64,000 nt of DNA from an uncultured Carboxylicivirga sp. GTDB lineage: Bacteria > Bacteroidota > Bacteroidia > Bacteroidales > Marinilabiliaceae. Each line of letters opens with the position of its first letter. Position 1 is the stretch's first letter. The position numbers were made by a program, and so were the translations under genes. The stretch covers positions 5,270,001-5,334,000 of the forward strand of contig NZ_OY771430.1 of NCBI RefSeq assembly GCF_963674565.1, read 5' to 3'. Below the pieces are notes generated by a model, which had not been told where the DNA came from, made no database searches, and saw nothing but the letters and a program-made list of their open reading frames with translations. Shown here piece by piece: positions 51,711-63,200 of this stretch.

Positions 51711-54491
51711 TTAATTTGATAGGTTCACCGGAATCAACTTCACTTCACTATTTAATCCGGAGGGCATAATTTCCCAATCATCATAGAGTTTTCTTGAATA
51801 CTTGATATCTACAAGATTAATCTCTTTGAATTTTCTCCATTTAACACCTTCTCTGTCCAACTTCGAAATATAATTGGCAGGCAGATTGGTTACTTCAATT
51901 TCAAGGGTATTCAATCCTTCTTTAAGGTATGAACCGATGTGTACATGATATGGCACTGACCATAAGGTATCAACAGCAATCCCGTTGACGGATACCCTGG
52001 CTGTCTCACGAACATCGCCCAAATCCAGAATCCAGTCGTCTGCCATGTCTTTATTCGCCGAGAATGTGGTAGTGTACTTACCTCTTGCCATGACTACAGA
52101 AGCATTCTCGTCTGGCAGCATAGTCCACGATTGAACAGATGGTAACTTAAAAGTATCAGGTATTTCAGGGATACTTTTCGTGAATGACAATTGCCAGTTG
52201 TTATTGAGTACAAACGGAGTTTTAAATTCATCCACATAAGGCCACGAATTACACGAAGGTGATTCGTTTGTGAATGTTTGCAGAATCATTGACTGACCTG
52301 ATTCCAACTGGATACGTACCTGTTTTAAACCGTTTTTCTCTCGTATGGCAGCTTGTCCTATTTCACCTGTCAAAGGATCAAAAATCAGTGCTGACTGAAA
52401 AGGTTGTGCAAGTGTAATCCATTCATCAGTATAGCTTTCTTTTAATGCACTGATGAAATAATGGTGTCCCTTTGTATTCTTACGACGAATATAGGATAGT
52501 CCGTATTCTTTCTTTAGTTCTTCAGAAGCTGTTTCTGTCTTGGCAAGTGTAGAAACGAAATCAGAACCCGTGATGACTGAACCTTTTCCGAAGTCATATT
52601 TTTCGCTTTTACCAAATGTACTTTTCGGTAATTCTTTTAAGTAATTCTGGAAGCTCTTTTGCCGCTCATCAAGTTGATGAAATCCTGGAACATCATTTGG
52701 ATAATGATCCATAAATATAATTTGGGCTCCTTCTTTTGCCAGCTTAATCAGATGTTGCAACACTTCAACCGGCATTTTTTTAGCTGCCGGAACAATCAAA
52801 GCCTTATAAGTGGCTCCACCCGAGGTCAGTAAATCTCCATTATTAACTTCAGTGCTTTGAATAAAGCTGTCTGATATGTAATCAACATCATATCCGGCAT
52901 TACTTATTCGATGAATGACTTCAATAAACTCAGGTGCTCTTTCTTGCATCTTGTGAATATCAAACATCAGTAAACGACCGTCTTGTTCGTGCCACATATC
53001 ATAAACAGGCAGATATACCAAAAAATCGTTATCCGGCTGACCCATCTGCAGAAATGCTTGAGATCGTGAGATGTATTTAAAGAATGGGTTGGCATCTTCC
53101 CACAATGGGTTGGTTGGACTCATATCTATGGATGCATAAAACTTCCATCCAGGCCATTCTGCCTCTTGTGGACTATATGTTGTTCCATGAAAATACATGC
53201 GATTTACACCCGAAACAAACATGAGATCAAGATCGGGTTTGCACTGGGCAAGAGAAGTGCGAAAGTGCTCTGTAAGCCATGTAAATGTCTCGGATGAGGT
53301 AAAAGGTTTACCTGTAATATGAGCTGCTGAGGAGGCATATTTGAGCATCGATAAATCAGAATCGTTATGACGGGTTAATGAATCGTGACGTAAGCCCTTA
53401 ATATGAAAATCAGACAAACCAAAGCCTTCGCATTCAGGTACATCAACAGCTGCATATATATCAATCAGGTTACCTGGCGAGCCATGTGCCTGACTGCGGG
53501 TTTGAGCTCCCATCTCATGGGCCCAACCAGTCCATTTTTTGGTGAAATTATTAAGCAGTAAATCATTTAATAACTCACGATAATCTGTTATGATGCGGGC
53601 TGTGGTATCATTCTTCTTGCTATTTAAAAAATAAGGAAGATAGTCTTGTAATTTATATTGATACTTATCCTCAAAGGCTTGTAAAAGTCCTGGAGTCCAG
53701 TCTGCCTGATATACTTCATAAGAATCGGTGAAGAAGAAACCCGGGGCAGGAGCATTACTTTTAGTAAATGCATCCGTGAATCGTTGCAGATAATGAGGTA
53801 GTGCCGATGCTGAGAAATGATCGATCACCAGACCTTTACCTCCCGGTGCGGCTCTTTTTACCTGTTGAAAGGTGTTTCCTTCAAATAATGCAATTACCTT
53901 CCAGTTTCCTTCCGGAGAGGTCCAATCAAGATGTCCATCCTTAACTTTTTCAGTCAGATCAACAGATTCCTTGTTTTGATTAAAAGCCATGATACAAGCA
54001 AGATGTGCATGCTCTAATTGTTTGACGTCTTCAGGCAGTATGTCGATTTTTAGAGACTCACCGGATTTCACACTGTACTCCTGAACAATTAATTTAGATG
54101 CAGCATCTTCCGGTTTTACCTGTGGGCCACCAAAAGGCCAACCGGTCCCGGTATTCATATCAATCTGCATATTTAAACGCTTGGCTTCAGCCTGAGTGTG
54201 TTTATACACTTCCATCCATCTGTCTGACAGAAAATCGATATCGTTTTCGTCGTTATCCTGAACACCGTAGATGGGAGTTATCTCAAGAGCTCCCATTCCG
54301 GCTTTGGAATAGGCTTCCAGGTTATGAGTCAGGTTTGCTTCATCAACGGCACTACCTAACCACCACCATCTGGCACCCGGCTTGGTTGTAACAGATTCTT
54401 CCGGCCATTTAACATCGGGTTGACATGCTGCACCTAATGAAAGTATTAAGCCGAAGAATAAAGGCTTATATTTTCTAAGGTAACACCACAT
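51711..54491 (-). CDS. GH106 alpha-L-rhamnosidase
   Basis: A 926-residue lipoprotein (lipobox LGAAC, about residue 23) matching the GH106 family, which removes alpha-L-rhamnose from rhamnogalacturonan and related glycans. The N-terminal barrel opens with ARWWWLGSAVDEANLTHNLE and MGALEITPIYGVQ, and MQIDMNTGTGWPFGG is typical. FHGTTYSPQEAEWPGWKFY and the C-terminal jelly roll (GLNTLEIEVTNLPANY) also fit. Its start overlaps the end of the CE12 gene by 17 bp, so the two are translationally coupled. Confidence 0.92.
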   Translation of the reverse strand: MWCYLRKYKPLFFGLILSLGAACQPDVKWPEESVTTKPGARWWWLGSAVDEANLTHNLEAYSKAGMGALEITPIYGVQDNDENDIDFLSDRWMEVYKHTQAEAKRLNMQIDMNTGTGWPFGGPQVKPEDAASKLIVQEYSVKSGESLKIDILPEDVKQLEHAHLACIMAFNQNKESVDLTEKVKDGHLDWTSPEGNWKVIALFEGNTFQQVKRAAPGGKGLVIDHFSASALPHYLQRFTDAFTKSNAPAPGFFFTDSYEVYQADWTPGLLQAFEDKYQYKLQDYLPYFLNSKKNDTTARIITDYRELLNDLLLNNFTKKWTGWAHEMGAQTRSQAHGSPGNLIDIYAAVDVPECEGFGLSDFHIKGLRHDSLTRHNDSDLSMLKYASSAAHITGKPFTSSETFTWLTEHFRTSLAQCKPDLDLMFVSGVNRMYFHGTTYSPQEAEWPGWKFYASIDMSPTNPLWEDANPFFKYISRSQAFLQMGQPDNDFLVYLPVYDMWHEQDGRLLMFDIHKMQERAPEFIEVIHRISNAGYDVDYISDSFIQSTEVNNGDLLTSGGATYKALIVPAAKKMPVEVLQHLIKLAKEGAQIIFMDHYPNDVPGFHQLDERQKSFQNYLKELPKSTFGKSEKYDFGKGSVITGSDFVSTLAKTETASEELKKEYGLSYIRRKNTKGHHYFISALKESYTDEWITLAQPFQSALIFDPLTGEIGQAAIREKNGLKQVRIQLESGQSMILQTFTNESPSCNSWPYVDEFKTPFVLNNNWQLSFTKSIPEIPDTFKLPSVQSWTMLPDENASVVMARGKYTTTFSANKDMADDWILDLGDVRETARVSVNGIAVDTLWSVPYHVHIGSYLKEGLNTLEIEVTNLPANYISKLDREGVKWRKFKEINLVDIKYSRKLYDDWEIMPSGLNSEVKLIPVNLSN

Positions 54492-55218
54492 GCGATGATA
54501 GATTTTTCAGATTAAGTTTCTTTATTTCTTTGGCTGCCAACTCAGCGACAGCGGTTGCTCCGGCTTCCTGTAAATGAGTGTCATCTTCTGATCCATCCGG
54601 ACGTTTTTTATCCAAACCAGGACCAATCCACATGTATAGTTCTTTTGAAGGTTCATCACCCAGCATAATTATCATATCGCGGCTTCGGGTATAGATATCA
54701 AGCAAAGGAAGGTCTAATGAATCGGCCACTTGTCTTGTTATGACAGGATAAGCAAGTAAGCGATCATCAACTAAGGCTCTACCCTGAAAGGTTCTCATTA
54801 CTATAGAAGTTGCCAGAATAGGATTGGCTTGTTTTGCTTTAACATCGTTAATCATGTTAACCAGATTCTGACGATATTGGTCGTGTGATGCATGGCGCTC
54901 GGGGCGGGTAGAGGCATCGTTATGACCGAATTGTATAATTACATAATCGCCAGGTTCAGTTTCTTCAATCAGCTTAGCCCATCTTTCTTCCTCTATGAAT
55001 GTTTTAGTGCTTCTTCCTGCTTTTGCATGATTCTTAACAGTTATGGTACTGTCTAAAAATAGTGGTAACATTTGAGCCCAGCCACGCATAAGAGTTTGAG
55101 TAGTGTCGTACGATTGAGCTGTTGAATCTCCGGCAATTAGCACACTAACCGGTTTTTCCTGTTCGCAGCTAATGATAAAAAGCAGAAGTGGTAGAAGTAG
55201 TAGATATTTTGGTTTCAT
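54475..55218 (-). CDS. CE12 rhamnogalacturonan acetylesterase (SGNH hydrolase)
   Basis: A 247-residue lipoprotein (lipobox IISC) of the SGNH/GDSL superfamily, close to rhamnogalacturonan acetylesterases. The nucleophile is in VLIAGDSTAQSYD, the Gly block is NHAKAGRSTKTF, and the Asn block is IQFGHNDAST. The Asp-x-x-His pair is DDTHLQEAGA near the C terminus. It removes acetyl groups from galacturonic acid so that the lyase and hydrolases can act. It lies between the three-domain fusion (30 bp) and GH106. A second CE12 domain exists inside that fusion, so the locus has two esterases. Confidence 0.92.
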   Translation of the reverse strand: MKPKYLLLLPLLLFIISCEQEKPVSVLIAGDSTAQSYDTTQTLMRGWAQMLPLFLDSTITVKNHAKAGRSTKTFIEEERWAKLIEETEPGDYVIIQFGHNDASTRPERHASHDQYRQNLVNMINDVKAKQANPILATSIVMRTFQGRALVDDRLLAYPVITRQVADSLDLPLLDIYTRSRDMIIMLGDEPSKELYMWIGPGLDKKRPDGSEDDTHLQEAGATAVAELAAKEIKKLNLKNLSSHVVLP

Positions 55219-55248
55219 AATGGATTTATTTTGGACGGATGCTGATTA

Positions 55249-58200
55249 TTATTGATTAATTAGATTGATTTCAACTGATTTATCCCGGTCGCAGGTGATT
55301 TTTCCATCACTATATTCCAGTTCTCCAACCTGAATGGAAGTGCGACGTGTATCGTACGTGTTTTCTTTGGCTTTATCCCCAATCCGTCCCGGATGAGTAA
55401 AGTAAAAGATATAGGCTTTATTGTTGCTGACAATCACATCACAATGCTGACCATGCACGCCGTCATCCTTACCTGATCCACCTTGTTGCAGAATATGATC
55501 GGGTTGACGGGTCCAGTTGTCGAGATCAGTAGAAGAATGTATGGCCAGACCTCTCCATGTATCAATCACCATAAAATAATGGTCTTTCCATTGGAATACT
55601 TTAGGACCTTCACCACGTTCTGCTATAATTTTACCCTTGTCTTCCCACTTGTATAAGTCTGGACTGTCGGCATAATAGATGGTTTTCCCATCTTTTTCGT
55701 TATTGTAAAACATTCGCCATGTTCCATCCGGTTTTTGAATAACACCTGCATCAATAACTTTATCAGATGTCAAATTCAATTTTGATTGAAAATCCCAATC
55801 CAACAGATTTGTACTGGTTAAATGCACAATATGACGGGGATGGCTCCAATCGCTAAATATACCCGGAACAATGGTTAGGAACATATGATACTTTCCCTCG
55901 TATTCAACAATATCTGGAGCCCAGTAGGTATATTCATCAATGCCATAGTTGATATTGGCAGGTCCTCTGAATTCCCAGGTTAATCCGTTATCCAACGATT
56001 CAGCAATATTGATTTTTGTGCCATGTACCCAATCAACACCATTCGGATTTTTCATATTGGCTCTTCGATTGGTATAAAACATAAACCATCGTTGTTCTTT
56101 TTCATTCCAAACCACTTCAGGATCGGCAGCACCATCAAATACCGGGTCGCGATACAATGGTTTAGGTGCTACTTTCTTCTTTGTTACTAGGGTCTCGGGT
56201 TTGATGTAGTTTTTCAGATCACATTTATCAAGGTCTAAAATTGCTTTTGCCAAGGTTCTTCCATGCAACATAGCTCCATCGAATGAAGTATGCACATTAT
56301 CCTTATAGTATGGTTTGGTTGCTTCTTTACCAATGGCTTCGTATTGCTCAGCACACAGGTTGTTATGATCGATGTAACAAACGCCTTCTTCTTCTGCTAC
56401 TTGTTTTGTCCATGCTGCAAAAGTATCTGTACAACGATCCATTTTATCACCAGTCCATCTGTTACCTGGTGTATGTGATAAGGCAATTACATTTACACCC
56501 TGTGCTTTTGCCTGGCGGATATAGGTTCTAATATAATGACCAAATGAATAAACTGTTTCAGGTCCTCCATGGCGCTGCATGATAACCGTTTCTGATTCAT
56601 CACCCGCACTGTGAAGAGAGGCTCTCGCACGACCTGTATTCAAGGGGCCTCCGTCATTGTGTCCAAACTGAATAATCAGATAATCTCCAGGCTGTAGTCC
56701 CTTCAAAACTTTTTGCCAAAGTCCTTCCATTAAAAACGAACGACTACTTCTTCCGCCAAGGGCATGGTTCTCCACTGAAATTTTTGTAGTGTCAACAAAC
56801 TTGTTGAAGAAACTTCCCCAGCCCCACTGGCCACGATCTCCTTTACCACTGCCATTTTTAACTGTAGAATCACCAATAATAAATAATACAGGATTTTCGC
56901 CTTTTCTTGTACTTCCTGCTCTCATATATGGAGGGCGTGAGGGATCCTGCACTTCAAAGATTGGTTCGTTGTGATTCTGAGCTATTTTATAAAAATGAAC
57001 AGCACTGTCATTCATCTTAGGATGCCAGTTCTTTAATAATTCAATGATTTCAGCTCCTGCTAATAAAGCTGGACCATAGCCATGAGCAGCATAACTGCTT
57101 ACTGGTCGGTGATAATAAAAAGCAGCATCAAAACCCATTCCGGTTCCGACACAGGTTCCTTCTACTTTACCATCATCTGAAATTTTCTCATTTAACGCAT
57201 TCCAGCCCAGGATGGTGGCTGGTCCGTAAAGGGTTGCACTTATCCAACCTTTATTAATACCATGTGCCAAAGCATAAACATAAATGGCTGTAGCAGATGT
57301 TTCCAGATAACTATCATTTTTGTCAATCAGCTGATGCCATAATCCATTAGCTGACTGATAGCTAACAATTGAATGAATATGCGTCTGGTATAGTTCTAAA
57401 ATATTTGAATATTCGGGATGACTGCGAGGCAGCATATCCAAAGCTTCACATAAGGTAAGTAAGGCCCATCCGTTTGCTCTGGCCCAGAAAAAGTCTGGCT
57501 GAGGATTTTGTCCTTCCACCCAACCATGTCGGAAGAGTCCTTTTTCAGGCACCCACATTTTTTCTTTAAAAAGCTTTATCTGTTTAACTGCCTCACCATT
57601 AAAATCAAGATCGGTATCGAAAGGTGCTTTTTGCAGTAAAGCCGGAATACTCATAAACATATCATCTGTCCATACAGCGTTGTGTAAAGGACGATTACGG
57701 GCGAAGGTGCCATCATATAAACGTTGCTGATGATACATGATATAGTCGATGTATCGGTCAATCATTGGTTGATAGCCTTTTAGATTCCCGGTTTGACGGC
57801 CTGTTTTGATAACCGCAGCACACATTGCACCGGCATCATCCAACGCATGAGGATTGACAACTTTATTCATTAAAGGATCAATGATCCCAGTTTCATCCAG
57901 GATATTTGAAAAGTATGGTGATACTTCAGCCAGAAAATCCAATCGGTCAGTCACATATTTCAGATACTGAGGATTATCTGTAGCCTTGTTCATTTTCAGC
58001 ATTGCTGCATAGGTAACGCCCCATTCGTATGAAGTTAACCTGAAATCACCTTTTTGTAATTCACAATTACGATCAATCTTTGAATAATCGGTTACAATAC
58101 TGTTGGTTTGCTTATTAATTAAAGCAGGTGGTGTTGAGTTTGTAAGATATTGCAGGATCCCATCCATTTTACCAGCCACTTCATTAATGGTTGGCACATG

Positions 58201-58356
58201 GTAATTAAATGAATAATCTGGTTGTAACAGATGAAGTGGAGTATTTGAATCGTTTAATTCAACCTTCTTAGATCCCTTTTTTTGAGCTCCCAATTCAATG
58301 GGAAGAAGGGTTAATGAGATTAATAAAATGAATAATATTCCTGTAGATCTTTTCAT
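55249..58356 (-). CDS. Three-enzyme fusion GH105 - CE12 - GH43-like
   Basis: About 1,035 residues from the ATG at 58356, with a signal peptide (the frame opens at a TTG nine codons earlier; numbering below is from that). Residues 60-470 are GH105 unsaturated glucuronyl/galacturonyl hydrolase, with the Asp pair in PHALDDAGAM and HNAVWTDDMF. Residues 498-720 are a CE12 esterase, with FIIGDSTV (Ser506), IQFGHNDGG and DNVHTS (Asp695, His698). Residues 745-1044 are a GH43-like propeller, with GAADPEVVW (Asp754) and GEGPKVFQWKDHYF. The product would clip the unsaturated uronate left by the lyase, deacetylate and remove arabinose or galactose. Confidence 0.93.
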   Translation of the reverse strand: MKRSTGILFILLISLTLLPIELGAQKKGSKKVELNDSNTPLHLLQPDYSFNYHVPTINEVAGKMDGILQYLTNSTPPALINKQTNSIVTDYSKIDRNCELQKGDFRLTSYEWGVTYAAMLKMNKATDNPQYLKYVTDRLDFLAEVSPYFSNILDETGIIDPLMNKVVNPHALDDAGAMCAAVIKTGRQTGNLKGYQPMIDRYIDYIMYHQQRLYDGTFARNRPLHNAVWTDDMFMSIPALLQKAPFDTDLDFNGEAVKQIKLFKEKMWVPEKGLFRHGWVEGQNPQPDFFWARANGWALLTLCEALDMLPRSHPEYSNILELYQTHIHSIVSYQSANGLWHQLIDKNDSYLETSATAIYVYALAHGINKGWISATLYGPATILGWNALNEKISDDGKVEGTCVGTGMGFDAAFYYHRPVSSYAAHGYGPALLAGAEIIELLKNWHPKMNDSAVHFYKIAQNHNEPIFEVQDPSRPPYMRAGSTRKGENPVLFIIGDSTVKNGSGKGDRGQWGWGSFFNKFVDTTKISVENHALGGRSSRSFLMEGLWQKVLKGLQPGDYLIIQFGHNDGGPLNTGRARASLHSAGDESETVIMQRHGGPETVYSFGHYIRTYIRQAKAQGVNVIALSHTPGNRWTGDKMDRCTDTFAAWTKQVAEEEGVCYIDHNNLCAEQYEAIGKEATKPYYKDNVHTSFDGAMLHGRTLAKAILDLDKCDLKNYIKPETLVTKKKVAPKPLYRDPVFDGAADPEVVWNEKEQRWFMFYTNRRANMKNPNGVDWVHGTKINIAESLDNGLTWEFRGPANINYGIDEYTYWAPDIVEYEGKYHMFLTIVPGIFSDWSHPRHIVHLTSTNLLDWDFQSKLNLTSDKVIDAGVIQKPDGTWRMFYNNEKDGKTIYYADSPDLYKWEDKGKIIAERGEGPKVFQWKDHYFMVIDTWRGLAIHSSTDLDNWTRQPDHILQQGGSGKDDGVHGQHCDVIVSNNKAYIFYFTHPGRIGDKAKENTYDTRRTSIQVGELEYSDGKITCDRDKSVEINLINQ

Positions 58357-58569
58357 AGTTTTTGTCAAATTCAGTATGAGCAATGCTCATTTATTTTAAT
58401 GTAAAAATACTTGCCGATGAATGGTAGCGAAATGGAAAATTGTGCAAAGACCTTTAAATTTTGCTACCCTGTTTTATAATCCGGCATTCAATGTAATTAC
58501 AGTATTATTGGTTTTAGTGCTTATGTAACTTTTGTTATATAATTTGATTAATTTGTGTTATTTCTCTGA

Positions 58570-60087
58570 TTATATTTTGCTTTTAACCTGTGATTTTAAA
58601 TGATTCAGCAATTTATCCTTCATTCTAGTCATTATTGGATCACTTTCGGATGAATGATATAAATTATTCCATTCCTGTGGATCATTTTCCAGATCGTAAA
58701 ACTCCCCATCAATAATATCATCAGCATTGTAATCACTTAAATTACTTTTCCGGTTCATCACTAATATGAGTTTATGATTTGCATTTCTCCACATAAACGC
58801 TGCCTGATCTTTCTTTTCGTGAAGAGCACAAAAACTACCTTGTCGGCTTTTATTTGTGTCGAGCAGGTTTATTCCCATTGCACTTTGAGGTATTTCAATG
58901 TTAGCAGCTGAAAGTAGAGTTGGAAGAACGTCAATCAGTTCTGCATTGCGACTATCCTCCTTACCAATTAATTCTTTTGGAAGTGCTGTTCCTGAAATTA
59001 TAAACGGAACTCTTACACTTGATTCGTAAAGGCAATACTTATTAAAACGATAATAGCGCTCACCCAGCATTTCGCCATGATCTGAAACATAGATAATGAT
59101 TGCATTATCTAAAAGGTTTTTCTCATCGAGGGCAGCCAGAGTTCGTTCAAACATATGGTCAGTCCATGAGCAGTTAGCTTTATATCGCATGGTCATTTCT
59201 TTCCACTGTTCTTCTGTTGCATCTTTCCAGAAGTTGATATACATATCTCTTCTGTTAACCCCTAATGCATGTTCTGAGTGATCTTCATCCCAGAGGGGTT
59301 GTTGCGCATATTCAGTGTTTTCAAGATCATAATGTGATTCGTATCCTTCAGGGACATTATGTCCGGCGTGTGGCTTTAAAAATGATAAATACAGGAAAAG
59401 TGGTCTTTCGTCTTGTCGGTTATCAATATAATTTAAACATTGTTCGAACACCCAGCCATCACGATGGTCACCTTCGGCAATTCCACTGGTTCTTCCAATA
59501 TATCCTACTGGTTTTTCTTCGCCACCTCCGTAATCTTTGACTTCTTCGTTATATCGTTCTTTACGATCAGGAGCAACGTCAATCATCATAACGGCTCCTT
59601 CTTCACGGCATTCGCCAATATAACGTGTTTCAAAACCACGGGTTGACGGGATAAATGGTTGAGAGCTGGTTCCCCAATGCGTTTTTCCGAAACCTGCTGT
59701 TTCGTAGCCTGCATCCTGGAATAATTGTGCCAGTGTTTTTGCAGGCAACAAAGAATCTCTTAATCCATGTTCATTTCTCAAAATACCAACCTGATTAGGA
59801 TACATTCCGAACATCATTGAATTTCGGCTGGCAACACACATTGGTGCCTGACAAACAGCCTGGGTAAAACGAACTCCTTCTTTGGCTAATTTGTCAAGTG
59901 CCGGTGTGTACATTGTTGAATCTACAATACCAATAGCATCATGCCGATGCTGATCATCCATTAAAAAGATGATATTAGGCTTTGTAGATTGTGTTGTTGC
60001 AGTCTTTGTTTCACAGGCCATAAGAATGAGTAACAGCATCAGGAATGCAATAAATTGAATTAGTTTCCTATTTTGTTTGTTATTCAT
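58570..60087 (-). CDS. S1-family sulfatase
   Basis: A 505-residue exported lipoprotein (lipobox LMAC, about residue 25) of the S1 sulfatases. The metal-binding opening is NIIFLMDDQHRHDA, and the formylglycine site is CVASRNSMMFG (C-x-A-x-R), so an anaerobic or oxygen-dependent maturase elsewhere must activate it. HGEMLGERYYRFNKY and PHAGHNVPEGY lie at the usual metal and substrate sites. The sulfated substrate is unknown; context suggests sulfated rhamnogalacturonan-type polymers. It lies 214 bp upstream of the fusion gene. Confidence 0.93.
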   Translation of the reverse strand: MNNKQNRKLIQFIAFLMLLLILMACETKTATTQSTKPNIIFLMDDQHRHDAIGIVDSTMYTPALDKLAKEGVRFTQAVCQAPMCVASRNSMMFGMYPNQVGILRNEHGLRDSLLPAKTLAQLFQDAGYETAGFGKTHWGTSSQPFIPSTRGFETRYIGECREEGAVMMIDVAPDRKERYNEEVKDYGGGEEKPVGYIGRTSGIAEGDHRDGWVFEQCLNYIDNRQDERPLFLYLSFLKPHAGHNVPEGYESHYDLENTEYAQQPLWDEDHSEHALGVNRRDMYINFWKDATEEQWKEMTMRYKANCSWTDHMFERTLAALDEKNLLDNAIIIYVSDHGEMLGERYYRFNKYCLYESSVRVPFIISGTALPKELIGKEDSRNAELIDVLPTLLSAANIEIPQSAMGINLLDTNKSRQGSFCALHEKKDQAAFMWRNANHKLILVMNRKSNLSDYNADDIIDGEFYDLENDPQEWNNLYHSSESDPIMTRMKDKLLNHLKSQVKSKI

Positions 60088-60207
60088 AATTATGATATTA
60101 ATGGTTTATTCGATATTAATAATTTCAATCCTTAAACAGTTATACATGAAAAATAATGCTTTCAAAAAGAACAACTTAATTTCATGCCTGTGAAACATAT
60201 AATCTGC

Positions 60208-63200
60208 TTATTCTTTAACTATTTTCTTTATTAATAATTGTTCGTTTACAGTAATAATGACAAAATAAATTCCCTTGTTATGATAACTGAAATCAATCTT
60301 GTAATTACTTCCATTATTACCAACTAGTTGTTTAATAGTCCTGCCTGATACATCTCTTATTTCAATCTTTGAAGGAACGTTATTATCCATAACTTCAATG
60401 TAAAGTAGATCTTCTACAGGATTTGGATAGACGCGAATGTTATCATTAGCCTCAACTGGCGTAATTGCCGTTGCAACATTTGTTACCTTAATGATTCCGT
60501 TGGTATATAATTCTGAAGTATCCCAATATAATCCATCTCCAGGTGCAGATGGACTGATAGCATCGAATGATCCGGAAATAGATGATGCATCCAATACCTG
60601 GTATGATTGACCATTTGCAAAACTTCCATTGTTTAAAACCATGTATAAGGTACCTGCAACTGTATATGTTCCGTTCACAGTAACCTTATCGCAAATACCA
60701 GCGGCAGCATCCGTTTTAATGTATAATCGCGCTCCGGTTAAAAATGTTAGGTTATTATTAATGGTTAAATTACCATATGCCGGGCTTATTCCAGGCATTA
60801 TATAGGCTCTGTTATTTACTGTAACGTCTCCAGAAACATAGCCTGTTCCGGCCAGACTTGAATTTGTATAAACTGTAACAGGACCTGTTCCTGTTGCACT
60901 TCCTGATGTATTGGCTGCAATAATGGTTCCTTGTTCGATAACAGTTCCACCGGTATATGTGTTGGCATTAGTAAGTGTCCATCTACCTGAACCTGTTTTA
61001 ATAATGGCACTCTGTGAGCCGGTGTTTTTATATTGGTCGTTGGTGATTTTTCCATCAAAAGCTACCGAAGTTCGTTTACCACCAATTCTCCACGTAATTG
61101 TGTTAGCACCTTGTCCACCCGATCCTAATACTGATGAGTTTGAACCTGTTAATTCACCAATTTCGATTGTAGCATCAGAACTATTTTTGTAAACAGCAAA
61201 AACACCATCTCCAAGATCAATGGATGCATTAGGGTATCCGATGCTATTTCCAACAACAAACCAATTACCATATACTGAAACAGGAGATGCAGTGGTATTT
61301 ATCTGACCTGCATAAGCTGACCAATCTCCATTCAAATGAACACGTGAGAACGGAAGAACAAGCTCAAGTGTTCCCTCTCCGGTAGCTGCACCATAATGAT
61401 CGCAACGTCCATCCATATTAATGGTTGCGGTATACCCGGCAGGAACTTCTAAATTCCAGTAAATATTACTATAAGAGCCGGAACTATTAAACATGTTTAA
61501 GGTAGCATCTTTGATAATCACCTTATCAGTTCCCAAACCATATGAATTGGCGTTTTCTGATGTTAGTCCAATAGTACCTTCTGTTAATGTAACCGGTCCA
61601 CTTATTGTGTTGGCAGCTGAAAGGTTAAGTTTACCTGTACCTCTTTTTGTAAAGTTTCCGGTTCCTGTTATTACGCCATCAAGGGATACCTCTGAACTAC
61701 CGACTGTATAAAAATCACCATTACTTTCACCAACGGTAATGCCACGGTTGGTAGTACTTTGGTCTCCTGTATAATAAATACTTCCTCCATTAAGGTAGAT
61801 ACTGGCAGGATCATTACTTCCACTTCCAAAACTACCCGGACTTCCGATGTTACTAAGGTTGGTAACACTGGTTAAACCAGCTCGTAATTCCACATTTCCG
61901 GTAAATGTGTTTGCTTCATTCATTATTAAATATCCGGTTCCGGATTTCAATAAACCTCCAGTGCCACTGATGGTTCCTGTTCCTGTAAATTTGTAGGTAG
62001 TAGAAGCACTCACTTCCATACCTCCGATAGGTACATCATCTGCGACATTAACAGTCGTATTTCCACTGTCATCAAACAATACATAATCACCATAAGCAAA
62101 GAAATCGCTTACACCATTGTTCAACCAATTGGTATTATTGAGGTAGTCCCAGCTGTTATTGGTTGTTCCATCCCAAAGAATTGAGGCGGGGTCGCGAACT
62201 AAGGTTGTAACAAGTACGACCGACTGACCTGATAATTCAATGCTAGTTACCAATTCTCTGATACCAGAAAGTGATATATTATCTAACGATCCGGTAAACG
62301 AACCGGTAAACGTAAGCAGGGTATAGGTACCATCACTTAATGTTCCATCTGGTTTATTAACATTAAAAGAGATGTTTTCTCCCAATGATAAATCACCATC
62401 AATAATTATTTGATCGTTTGATTTTGTTGTGCCTGTTGGATCATCGCTTAAATCAAATTCAAAGCTAGTATTATTGCTGGCCAGTAGGTTTCCATTTACA
62501 TGGGTTGATGAAGCCTGATTGTAATCACCTACCCAGATTTTTGATCCGGATAATAGATTAAGACTTCCAGTAGTTCCATTACCCGTTATTTCGCCTTTAC
62601 CTTCAATGGTTGTTTCACTTGTTGCTATGTTTCCATTAATTTGTAAAAGTCCTTCAGAAACCAACGTTTTACCAGTGTAATTATTAGTTGTATTTATTAC
62701 CAATGATCCTGCGCCACTTTTTATTAAATCCATCGAACCACTTAACCCACCTGTTCCACTAAAGGTATAATCATTAGGGTTGATGACTGTTACTTTTGAT
62801 GGACTTATAGTTTCGTTAATTAAAACATCTGATGAGTTATTGCCCGATATTGAGAAAATAACATCATCATCATTGTTAAATACCGATGTAGTTCCATTGG
62901 CTAATTTCCAGTTAGATGAGGTGTTCACATCCCAGCTGAATCCTGCTGATCCATCCCATTTTAATTTTGCCTGAGCAATGGGAGCCAGGGGAGGAGTATC
63001 CATATCAGTACCCAGAAAGAATCCAGGGTGTGGCGGTTGGTTATACCCAACATTTTGCCAGGCAATAGCCAAACGATACTGAGGATCGTGCATTAATGTT
63101 CTGAAACGGTATGAGGTTTCATTGGTAGTGGTATAAATTCTAAGTTTGGTATTATCAGTGGTTCTGAAAATAACTTCTTCGCGCCAGTCACCTAAAATGT

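Noticed and set aside
60816..61868. Reading frames opposite or shifted to the PL11 repeat region
   Set aside because: They overlap the long frame fully, have biased composition and no start signals or family features.
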